From: CAZUSC01 sp964622915
GTDB lineage: Bacteria > Patescibacteriota > Andersenbacteria > UBA10190
NCBI GenBank assembly: GCA_964622915.1
Contig: CAZUSC010000011.1
Location: 1-5,173 of the forward strand
Length of the DNA: 5,173 bases
Reading direction: 5' to 3'
Shown here piece after piece: positions 1 through 4,864 of the stretch. Both the position numbers and the translations under genes were made by a program. The notes beneath the pieces are model-generated. The model worked only from the letters and a program-made list of their open reading frames with translations, ran no database searches and had not been told where the DNA came from. The first letter of the stretch is position 1; every line of letters begins with the position of its first letter.

Positions 1-1057
1 GGCGATTGCGGAAACTCGCTCGGCCGGTTTGGCAGTTAAACTGGTAACGGGTGACCATATTGCCACCGCTCGCTCGGTAGCTCGACAGGCCGGTCTGTCA
101 ACTAGCCGCAGCAGCACCATACTTGGTGAGAATCTTCAGCAAATGTCGGATAAGGAATTAGTTGAAGAGATCGATCATATTAACGTGTTTGCCCGGGTGG
201 AACCGCTGGATAAACAGCGGATTATTAGAATCCTACAGAGTAAAGGCCACGTGGTCGCCATGACGGGAGATGGCGTTAATGACGCCGTGGCGCTCAAAAG
301 CGCTGATATTGGCGTGGCGCTAGCCAGCGGCTCCGATATCGCCAAGGATTCTGCCGACTTGATCCTTCTTAACAACAGTTTCTCGACTATTGTGGCAGCT
401 ATTAAAGAAGGACGGGTGCTGCGAGATAACGTCCGTAAAGTGATGGCTTTTTTGTTTCCCATCAATGCCGCCGAGGTTGCGATGTTTTTTGTGAGTATAT
501 TTTTGGGATTACCCCCTCCGCTGCTACCAGCGCAAATTTTATGGATCAACTTGGTTACTGCTGGCACCTCCGATATTGCTCTGTCGCTGGAGCCGGCTGA
601 AGACAACCTAATGAAGCGCAAGCCCGAAGATCCCCAATCCCCGCTGCTGGGTCGCCGTCATATCCACCACATTCTGTTCAGTGGATTAATAATGGCAATC
701 TCCACAATGGGAGCTTTTTGGTATTTATTGCAGAACGGAGCCGACCTAGCCTATGCCCGGACAATTGCTTTCACCCTGCTAGCTACTTCGTCTTTGCTAT
801 CAGTGTGGAGTTTCCGCTCACTACATGCCACTATTCTCCAACGCGGCTTTTTTAAAAATCCTTGGGTCTTAGTTTCCGCCGGCTTTTCTTTCCTGCTGCA
901 TCTTTGCGCTATTTACATCCCACAATTTCGCTCGTTCTTTGGTACTGTTCCCCTTAACCTACTTGATTGGCTAGTTATAGTCTCAATTGCTATTGTGACA
1001 GTTGCCATTGTTGATTTGCGCAAAAAAATATTGCCAGTCCGTGCCTACGCCAGCTAA
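1..1057 (+). CDS. P-type cation-transporting ATPase, C-terminal part (5' end outside window)
   Basis: An open frame runs from the left edge (first full codon at base 2) to TAA and gives 351 residues, so only about the last third of a typical 850-900 aa P2-type pump is present. Fragment residues 16-19 are TGDH. Residues 88-98 are the HAD hinge motif TGDGVNDAVAL, with D90, N93 and D94 as expected for Mg binding and phosphoryl transfer. Six hydrophobic segments follow (about 147-170, 177-196, 223-243, 252-271, 288-307, 320-339), matching M5-M10, so the C-terminus is complete. The phosphorylated DKTGT motif would lie upstream. By family, the protein uses ATP to move a cation across the membrane. 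M5 keeps N155 and E158. M6 reads NLVTAGTSD, lacking the Asp of SERCA's NLVTDG but carrying D191 four residues later, so the ion is uncertain. V96 replaces the usual Pro of NDAPAL. The 3' end overlaps yraN. Confidence 0.93.
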   Translation, partial: AIAETRSAGLAVKLVTGDHIATARSVARQAGLSTSRSSTILGENLQQMSDKELVEEIDHINVFARVEPLDKQRIIRILQSKGHVVAMTGDGVNDAVALKSADIGVALASGSDIAKDSADLILLNNSFSTIVAAIKEGRVLRDNVRKVMAFLFPINAAEVAMFFVSIFLGLPPPLLPAQILWINLVTAGTSDIALSLEPAEDNLMKRKPEDPQSPLLGRRHIHHILFSGLIMAISTMGAFWYLLQNGADLAYARTIAFTLLATSSLLSVWSFRSLHATILQRGFFKNPWVLVSAGFSFLLHLCAIYIPQFRSFFGTVPLNLLDWLVIVSIAIVTVAIVDLRKKILPVRAYAS

Positions 1058-1409
1058 ATCGCGAGGAACGTGGGGCGAGGAAGTTGCCCGTCAATATTTG
1101 GAAAATAAGGGTTATAAATTTATTACTGCCAACTGGTCATGCAAGGCAGGGGAGATTGATTTGATAATGCACGAGGGCGGCGAACTTATCTTTGTCGAAG
1201 TCCGCCTGCGGCAACCCACAAGTTTTGGTGCCGGCATTGATACAGTGGCTTGGCAAAAACAGCGCAAACTTATCCGCGCCGCCCAATGGTATTTGCAGGC
1301 CACTAACCAGCAACATTTACCCGCCCGCTTTGATGTTGTTTCCATTACCCATGAAGACGGCCAGGACCCAAAAATAGAGCACATTGAACACGCCTTTGCT
1401 CTAAACTAA
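1041..1409 (+). CDS. yraN: YraN / UPF0102 family nuclease-fold protein
   Basis: The predicted 122-aa protein fits the usual 115-130 aa of the UPF0102 family. It has an N-terminal G-x-x-GE-x-x-A helix (GTWGEEVA, residues 9-16), then GEIDLI (37-42) and FVEVRLR (51-57). These supply the E-x-D...E-x-R/K arrangement of the PD-(D/E)XK/Holliday-resolvase-like fold (E38, D40, E53, R55; R in place of K is common in this family). Its cellular role is not firmly established, and a DNA processing or repair role is inferred from the fold. I chose GTG at 1041 because family homology begins just after it. The frame also opens at TTG 1002, but that would add 13 residues inside the ATPase gene. The GTG start overlaps the end of the ATPase gene by 17 bases, suggesting co-transcription and translational coupling. 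No clear Shine-Dalgarno precedes it. Confidence 0.9.
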   Translation: MPTPAKSRGTWGEEVARQYLENKGYKFITANWSCKAGEIDLIMHEGGELIFVEVRLRQPTSFGAGIDTVAWQKQRKLIRAAQWYLQATNQQHLPARFDVVSITHEDGQDPKIEHIEHAFALN

Positions 1410-1413
1410 GGTT

Positions 1414-1441
1414 TAGAAAATAGAAATTAGAAATCAGAAAT
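1414..1441. repeat. Four tandem 7-bp units, TAGAAAT type
   Basis: Four consecutive heptads read TAGAAAA, TAGAAAT, TAGAAAT and CAGAAAT, starting five bases after the yraN stop. The tract is A-rich and non-coding. It lies just upstream of the proposed nusA -35 box, where it could act as an UP-like element, but that is inference. Confidence 0.75.
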
Positions 1442-1445
1442 TAAG

Positions 1446-1475
1446 TTGACGCCAAGCACCGCTTCGTGCTACAAA
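1446..1475 (+). promoter_or_regulatory. Putative nusA promoter with extended -10
   Basis: TTGACG (1446-1451) is followed after 18 bp by TACAAA (1470-1475), which is directly preceded by TGC, an extended -10. The same GTGCTA string occurs at the other two plus-strand promoters proposed here. Expected start of transcription is near 1482, giving an 80-base leader. AGCAC (1455-1459) and GTGCT (1466-1470) form an inverted repeat that overlaps the -10 and could be an operator or chance. Confidence 0.5.
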
Positions 1476-1485
1476 AAGGACATTA

Positions 1486-1508
1486 GAAGCCGCGCAAAAC
1501 GCGGCTTC
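1486..1508 (+). other. Perfect 9-bp hairpin in the nusA leader
   Basis: GAAGCCGCG (1486-1494) and CGCGGCTTC (1500-1508) pair perfectly around a CAAAA loop. No T-run follows, so it is not a terminator. If transcription starts near 1482 it sits at the extreme 5' end of the nusA mRNA, where it could stabilise the transcript. Confidence 0.65.
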
Positions 1509-1520
1509 CCTGCTAAAAAT

Positions 1521-1555
1521 ATACTTACTACTTCATACTTAATACTTACTACTAA
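1521..1555. repeat. 7-bp-phase repeat tract, ATACTTA/CTACTNN type
   Basis: Heptads in register read ATACTTA, CTACTTC, ATACTTA, ATACTTA and CTACTAA. They contain a perfect 12-bp direct repeat, ATACTTACTACT, at 1521-1532 and 1542-1553 (period 21). The tract ends seven bases before the nusA start codon and occupies the place of a ribosome binding site. Confidence 0.75.
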
Positions 1556-1562
1556 TAAATAT

Positions 1563-2825
1563 ATGGCGGACGAAACACCCTCATTCAGCCTGGCAATTGA
1601 TCAAATTGTGGCCGAAAAAGGCATTAGCAAAGAACGCGTCTTAGAAACTATCGAAGCGGCGATTGCGGCTGCCTACCGGAAAGACCATGGCGAGCGTGGC
1701 CAGGACATTCGGGCTGAATTTAATGAGGAGGACGGCTCTGCCCGTTTATTTAAAGTGGTGACAGTAGTAGCTGATGAAGAAGTGGAAAATGCGGCTGCCC
1801 AAGTTAGTATTACCGAAGCCAAGGAAAAGGATAAGGAAGCTGAAGTAGGCAAGGAATACGTGGAAGAAGTAACGCCAACCGATCCGCACTATGGCCGCGT
1901 GGCGGCCCAAACGGCCAAGCAAGTAATTATCCAGCGCATTCGGGAAGCGGAGCGGGAAGCGACCTTTGACGAATACAAAGAAAAAGAAGGCGAGATTATT
2001 TCCGGCATAGTCCAGCGCATTGAGGGTGATATTGTTTTCATTGATATCGGCCGAACAACAGGAGTGCTTTTTCCCAGCGAGCAAGTACGCGGTGAGCGCT
2101 ATCGCGTTAATCAGCGTATCCGCATTTATGTCGTTAAAGTCGACCTGTCCAGCCGCGGCCCGGAAATTGTCTTATCGCGCAGCCACCCCGGCATGTTGCG
2201 CCGTCTATTTGAGTTGGAAGTACCAGAAATTTTTGCCGGCAGCGTAGAAATAAAAGGAATTGCTAGAGAAGCGGGCGAGCGCTCCAAAATCTCTGTTTGG
2301 GCCAAGGAAGAAGGCATTGATCCGGTGGGAGCTTGCATCGGCCAGCGCGGTACGCGCATCCAAACTATTATTGCTGAACTGTCCGGCGAAAAAATTGACG
2401 TCATCCAGTGGGATGAGGATCAGGCCCATTACATCGCTAATGCCTTATCGCCCTCGCGCGTAGTTGCCGTTGATGTTTTTGAAGCCGATAAACGCTCAAT
2501 AGCGCACGTCGATGAAGACCAATTGAGTCTAGCCATCGGCAAACGCGGTCAGAACGTCCGCCTGGCTGCCAAACTTACAGGCTGGAGAATCGACATCGTC
2601 AAAGCCGGCGAAGAACAAGCCGTGGAAGGCGGCACGGCCACCCCAGATGAAGATAAAGCTACCGAAGACAAGAAAGAAGAAGTCCCAGCCGAAGAAACCA
2701 AGGAAGAAAAAGTAGAAGCGGCAATAGCTGAGGAGGCAATCCCTGAACCCGCCAGCAAGAAAGAGGAAGGCAATCCCTCGGATGAACCCAAAGAAGATAG
2801 CTCCGCTGAATCGGAAGATAAATAA
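1563..2825 (+). CDS. nusA: Transcription termination/antitermination factor NusA
   Basis: NusA binds RNA polymerase and nascent RNA and tunes pausing, intrinsic termination and antitermination. The 420-aa product has the N-terminal polymerase-binding domain (about 1-140), an S1 RNA-binding domain (about 142-206, EGEIISGIVQRIEGDIVFIDIG region), KH1 with GACIGQRG at 256-263, and KH2 with AIGKRGQNVRLAAKLTGW at 324-341. Residues 349-420 are a low-complexity tail rich in Glu, Lys, Ala and Pro, with no sign of the E. coli acidic AR repeats. ATG 1563 was chosen because family homology (LAIDQIVAEKGISKERV) starts right after it. The frame is open back to 1446, but that stretch translates the promoter, hairpin and repeats. 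No Shine-Dalgarno is visible; the leader is AT-rich repeat. Neither rimP upstream nor ylxR/infB downstream is present, and a terminator follows, so nusA is its own unit. Confidence 0.97.
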   Translation: MADETPSFSLAIDQIVAEKGISKERVLETIEAAIAAAYRKDHGERGQDIRAEFNEEDGSARLFKVVTVVADEEVENAAAQVSITEAKEKDKEAEVGKEYVEEVTPTDPHYGRVAAQTAKQVIIQRIREAEREATFDEYKEKEGEIISGIVQRIEGDIVFIDIGRTTGVLFPSEQVRGERYRVNQRIRIYVVKVDLSSRGPEIVLSRSHPGMLRRLFELEVPEIFAGSVEIKGIAREAGERSKISVWAKEEGIDPVGACIGQRGTRIQTIIAELSGEKIDVIQWDEDQAHYIANALSPSRVVAVDVFEADKRSIAHVDEDQLSLAIGKRGQNVRLAAKLTGWRIDIVKAGEEQAVEGGTATPDEDKATEDKKEEVPAEETKEEKVEAAIAEEAIPEPASKKEEGNPSDEPKEDSSAESEDK

Positions 2826-2839
2826 AGGCGCTCTAAAAT

Positions 2840-2869
2840 ATTCTGCTCAGGCAGGATTTTTTTTATTTT
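2840..2869 (+). terminator. Intrinsic terminator of nusA
   Basis: Bases 2840-2846 pair with 2851-2857 (one T-G wobble) around a TCAG loop, followed by eight T, one A and four T. It begins 15 bases after the nusA stop. Confidence 0.85.
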
Positions 2870-2889
2870 AAGGATAGTGCTAGTATTAT
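2858..2889 (+). promoter_or_regulatory. Putative promoter of the 258-aa gene
   Basis: An extended -10, TGC plus TAGTAT (2881-2886), or the overlapping TATTAT (2884-2889), precedes the gene. The -35 position 17 bp upstream is only a T-run (2858-2863) shared with the nusA terminator, so the box is weak. Predicted transcription start is about 2893-2896, on top of the GTG codon at 2894. Confidence 0.4.
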
Positions 2890-2893
2890 TGCT

Positions 2894-3670
2894 GTGAATA
2901 TAGAACGCGAAAAAAAGGGTACTGGCGACTCCTATGTCATATTGGGAGACATCAGAGCCTATGGTGAGCCGGCCGGAGTGCTCGACACAGAAGAAGTAAG
3001 CAAGATCCAGAAAACCAATGAGGGGATCCTGCACGTCACACGCCACCTCACTCATTTATCTGACAAGGCACGATCAAAATTAGTAGGAATGGAAATAGCC
3101 GAAGGTGGTACTACAGTGACAACAGATGATAAGTTCGTCGATGAGCAATTAAAATCAAAAGGGTCAAAGTTCAATAAAAAAATAACAGACCCCGACTTGC
3201 TAATGGATACCTGCATACATGTGCTGGAAGAAAAAATCCGGAAAGGAGAGGAAATTGCTTGGATAGCATCTCCGGCCGGACCCCTGAGAGCAAGAATACA
3301 AGTTGATGTCAGCGCCGACTTAAAAGAGGTGTTCGGATTAGAAGCAAGCGAGCTATTGGGCACTGCCTCGGTCACAGAAATAACGCCCGATATTGCCAGC
3401 CAGATAAAAAAGGAACAAAGAGGCCAGGGAGAACAGCGTGATCGTATTGAAATAAATGTCCTGGAAGCGGACGAAGCTCCGCAGACCGATAATTTGATAA
3501 TTGAATTACAGAAAGAAACTCCTGACAGCCCGCCTATTTTTTATACGGCGTACACTGGTATTCTGGCGCCGCAGTTGCCTCGCGCAGAACAACAATCTCC
3601 CGAAGAATTGGCCTACAACCAAGAATGGTGGGACCGCCATACTTTTATCAAGGAAAGAGAGGATAAATAA
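2894..3670 (+). CDS. Uncharacterised 258-aa protein, possibly leaderless
   Basis: I do not recognise a named family. The product is soluble-looking and charged, with no signal peptide or membrane segment. Residues 1-115 are Lys/Glu-rich and mostly helical in composition. Residues 116-205 alternate short hydrophobic runs (AWIASPAGPLRARIQVDV; ASVTEITPDIASQI; RIEINVL; DNLIIELQ), suggesting a beta-rich domain. The C-terminus has a distinctive stretch: FYTAYTGILAPQLPR (216-230), then EEWW-like NQEWWDRHTFI (242-252). Ordered hydrophobic patterning and length argue for a real gene. A secreted toxin or nuclease domain could carry a similar tail, but no catalytic residues can be named. Start: GTG 2894 is the first start after the nusA terminator and lacks an SD. 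The next in-frame ATG (residue 66) would remove a quarter of the protein. It converges on a minus-strand gene whose terminator U-tract begins right at its stop codon. No plus-strand terminator was found. Confidence 0.72.
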   Translation: MNIEREKKGTGDSYVILGDIRAYGEPAGVLDTEEVSKIQKTNEGILHVTRHLTHLSDKARSKLVGMEIAEGGTTVTTDDKFVDEQLKSKGSKFNKKITDPDLLMDTCIHVLEEKIRKGEEIAWIASPAGPLRARIQVDVSADLKEVFGLEASELLGTASVTEITPDIASQIKKEQRGQGEQRDRIEINVLEADEAPQTDNLIIELQKETPDSPPIFYTAYTGILAPQLPRAEQQSPEELAYNQEWWDRHTFIKEREDK

Positions 3671-3697
3671 ATAAAAACCGACTGTGTTTCAAGTCGG
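3671..3697 (-). terminator. Intrinsic terminator of the 103-aa gene
   Basis: On the minus strand CCGACT (from 3697 to 3692) pairs with AGTCGG (3683 to 3678) around an 8-base loop, then TTTTTATTTATTTA. On the plus strand no T-run follows, so the orientation is clear. It starts immediately after the TAA of the plus-strand 258-aa gene. Confidence 0.8.
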
Positions 3698-3722
3698 GGA
3701 AGGGAGCGCGATAACCCAAATT

Positions 3723-3737
3723 TTGCTTGTTAAGCAA
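3723..3737 (-). other. Small hairpin over the 103-aa gene stop codon
   Basis: TTGCTT (3723-3728) and AAGCAA (3732-3737) form a perfect 6-bp stem with a GTT loop. It includes the minus-strand stop codon (3730-3732). It has no adjacent T-run in either direction and could simply protect the mRNA end or be chance. Confidence 0.4.
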
Positions 3738-4041
3738 GGATGCCCGGATGCGTCTTTACGTAATCGAGGATCACGCGGACAACAACCTCCGGACGAAGGT
3801 ATAAGCCTTCTTCAAATCGGAAATAGGCATCATCGCCCATCCCACCCTCGGGCTTTCTGGCTTTAAGAAGCTGATCCTTCGTTTCCTGCAGATGTGTACA
3901 AACGGCGACCACGCCTTGATCTCTCAACAGAGGATGCTCGGGTTCTAAGTGGTCACCCTCTAAAAACAGAGGATCTTTTTGAATGTCTCGCATAACGTCC
4001 GAAAAGTCAGTTTGATCAAGGTCGAATGGATCAGCCGTCAT
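3730..4041 (-). CDS. Hypothetical acidic 103-aa protein
   Basis: I do not recognise this protein. It has 103 residues, is acidic overall (N-terminus TADPFDLDQTDF), and has no membrane segment or signal peptide. The middle (GVVAVCTHLQETKDQLLKA, 43-61) and the end (RPEVVVRVILDYVKTH, 83-98) look like a strand-helix and an amphipathic helix. One Cys (C48) and scattered His give no metal-site pattern. ATG 4041 was chosen because AGGAG lies six bases upstream; the frame also opens at TTG 4065, but that codon precedes the ribosome binding site. It is a stand-alone unit: the terminator of the next minus gene lies upstream and its own terminator downstream. An AT-rich stretch around 4085-4105 could hold its promoter, but no good -35/-10 pair is seen. 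The strong SD, separate terminator and clean start support a real gene. Confidence 0.65.
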   Translation of the reverse strand: MTADPFDLDQTDFSDVMRDIQKDPLFLEGDHLEPEHPLLRDQGVVAVCTHLQETKDQLLKARKPEGGMGDDAYFRFEEGLYLRPEVVVRVILDYVKTHPGILA

Positions 4042-4047
4042 GTTGTT

Positions 4048-4052
4048 CTCCT
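4048..4052 (-). promoter_or_regulatory. Shine-Dalgarno AGGAG of the 103-aa gene
   Basis: AGGAG on the minus strand, six bases before ATG 4041. It decides the start against TTG 4065. Confidence 0.8.
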
Positions 4053-4130
4053 GTAAAATGTGCAAGTACCCACTTAAGAGCGTCTATTAATATTTTATAT
4101 TAGTCAAACAGCGGAGAAATTGACGCGGAA

Positions 4131-4165
4131 TAAATAAAGAAAAACCGACTCGAGTTTCAAGTCGG
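4131..4165 (-). terminator. Intrinsic terminator of the 84-aa gene
   Basis: On the minus strand CCGACT (4165 to 4160) pairs with AGTCGG (4150 to 4145) around a 9-base loop, followed by TTTTTCTTTATTTA. It is a near-copy of the terminator at 3671-3697, with the same stem, the shared loop start TGAAAC and a similar U-tract. Confidence 0.8.
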
Positions 4166-4204
4166 GTGATTAATGTTTCAGCGGAGCAGTTGTGGCCCGC
4201 TTTT

Positions 4205-4459
4205 TTACTTCTCTTTCTCCCGAACAACGAGAATGCGCTTTTGTTCGTCAAACTCAATCAGTTGCCACGGGGCGCTGCGGAGATCACTAACTTCAATGGA
4301 TTGACCCGTTAACAAAAAGTGGGCTTGAGCGGCATAGGCTACCAGCGGCTTGGGGCGACCGAGATTTGCTTGGCACACGCCCCTGCCCTGTATTTGGACA
4401 GTAATCTTGCCCCTTATATGCATGCTCAAATCAGGACCTTCTTTATATTTTTTGGGCAT
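4205..4459 (-). CDS. Hypothetical 84-aa protein
   Basis: I do not recognise this protein. It has 84 residues with a basic start (MPKKYKEGPD) and no signal peptide or membrane span. Several short beta-like runs are visible: GKITVQIQG (17-25), HFLLTGQSIEV (47-57), PWQLIEFDEQKRILVVRE (64-81). This composition suits a small beta-barrel or binding module, but that is inference from composition alone. ATG 4459 was chosen over ATG 4486 because GGGAG lies eight bases before 4459, while nothing resembling an SD precedes 4486; the latter would also place the SD inside the gene. It has its own promoter candidate (4502-4533) and its own terminator (4131-4165). It is divergent from the candidate RNA to the right. 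Like the 103-aa gene it is a compact single-gene unit, but the two proteins do not look alike. Confidence 0.65.
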   Translation of the reverse strand: MPKKYKEGPDLSMHIRGKITVQIQGRGVCQANLGRPKPLVAYAAQAHFLLTGQSIEVSDLRSAPWQLIEFDEQKRILVVREKEK

Positions 4460-4467
4460 TTTTTCAA

Positions 4468-4472
4468 CTCCC
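4468..4472 (-). promoter_or_regulatory. Shine-Dalgarno GGGAG of the 84-aa gene
   Basis: GGGAG on the minus strand, eight bases before ATG 4459. It decides the start against the upstream in-frame ATG at 4486. Confidence 0.7.
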
Positions 4473-4501
4473 GGCTGTGACGTCATGAAATGTACGCACT
4501 G

Positions 4502-4533
4502 ATTATAGAAGCGGCTATTCTCAAATGTGTCAA
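4502..4533 (-). promoter_or_regulatory. Putative promoter of the 84-aa gene, 20-bp spacer
   Basis: On the minus strand a perfect TTGACA (4533 to 4528) and a perfect TATAAT (4507 to 4502) are separated by 20 bp. Predicted start is near 4495, giving a leader of about 35 bases with the SD near its end. The spacer is longer than the usual 16-18 bp. Such long spacers are known at promoters activated by MerR-type regulators, but no clear dyad is visible in this spacer. Confidence 0.5.
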
Positions 4534-4564
4534 TTAGGAATTGTCACTGATTGATTACTAATAT

Positions 4565-4593
4565 TTGAACGTTAAATAAAACTGTGCTACCCT
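4565..4593 (+). promoter_or_regulatory. Promoter of the candidate RNA
   Basis: TTGAAC (4565-4570), exactly 17 bp, then TACCCT (4588-4593) preceded directly by TGC (extended -10). Predicted start is about 4598-4601. Of the three GTGCTA promoters in the window this one has the best spacing. It diverges from the 84-aa gene promoter. Confidence 0.65.
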
Positions 4594-4596
4594 TTA

Positions 4597-4837
4597 GATC
4601 ATCGTTTGCACCTTAGAACATAGCCATGCTCTACAGACCGCCAGGCCTGTTTGCTATCGTTGTGAGGTGCGTGACGTGGTACGTTTCTTTCGCTTCCGCA
4701 AGCCCTGGAGGAATTTGCCTATGATTGCGTGATCAAATAAAGTCCCTCATGCGGGACAGAAGTTGACTGGCTGGTAAAACAGCCCCCGGCCGCCACGACG
4801 CTTGATTCTTATATCGAGTCGTCGCGGCGGCTTTTTT
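4597..4837 (+). ncRNA. Candidate structured small RNA, about 240 nt, unassigned
   Basis: This fills most of the 450-base gap between the 84-aa gene and guaA. It has its own promoter and a strong terminator, but no convincing ORF. Possible helices read by eye: a closing stem GATCA-(T)-CG 4597-4604 with CG-TGATC 4728-4734; an irregular arm with GCACCT 4608-4613 / AGGTGC 4665-4670, ATAGC 4620-4624 / GCTAT 4653-4657, and a tip ACAG-A-CC / GG-C-CTGT 4633-4650 with GCCA loop; a small GCTT/AAGC hairpin at 4692-4703; then GTCCC/GGGAC 4742-4757 and GGCTG/CAGCC 4769-4784, and the terminator. I compared it with tmRNA (no CCA acceptor), RNase P RNA (no conserved P4 cores), 4.5S SRP RNA (no GGAAGGAAGCAGC tip) and 6S (no long rod), and none fits. 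The pairings were not energy-tested. It may also be a lineage-specific regulator or a decayed leader. Confidence 0.55.
4789..4837 (+). terminator. Strong intrinsic terminator of the candidate RNA
   Basis: GCCGCC (4789-4794), CGACG (4796-4800) and CTTGA (4801-4805) pair with TCGAG (4814-4818), CGTCG (4820-4824) and GGCGGC (4826-4831), with one A-C mismatch and one bulged T. Six T (4832-4837) follow. The T-run direction fixes it to the plus strand. Confidence 0.9.
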
Positions 4838-4864
4838 CTTTATATAAATTATTATTCTATTCAT

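Noticed and set aside
1002..1040. yraN start at TTG 1002
   Set aside because: Adds 13 residues without family similarity, all within the ATPase last helix; GTG 1041 gives a normal-length protein.
1446..1562. N-terminal extension of NusA by 39 residues
   Set aside because: The frame is open, but it would translate the promoter, hairpin and heptad repeats, and NusA homology starts only after ATG 1563.
2549..3055. 168-aa minus-strand ORF
   Set aside because: It spans the nusA KH2/tail, terminator and start of the 258-aa gene on the opposite strand; its Ser-rich sequence is the reverse reading of the Glu/Lys-rich nusA tail.
3684..3866. 60-aa plus-strand ORF
   Set aside because: Shadow of the 103-aa minus-strand gene, which has an SD and terminator; this ORF has neither.
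4180..4206. Plus-strand terminator-like hairpin AGCGG/CCGCT followed by T-run
   Set aside because: Only 5 bp with a 12-base loop, and no plus-strand gene ends here. The T-run is the end of the 84-aa minus gene.
4626..4724. 32-codon plus-strand ORF inside the candidate RNA
   Set aside because: No SD before the ATG, composition rich in Cys/Trp/Val without pattern, and it runs through proposed helices. More likely non-coding.
4736..4762. Resemblance to RNase P RNA (AAAGTCC and ACAGAAG)
   Set aside because: The two strings are only about 10 bases apart, whereas the P4 halves in RNase P RNA are hundreds of bases apart and accompanied by other conserved blocks that are absent.
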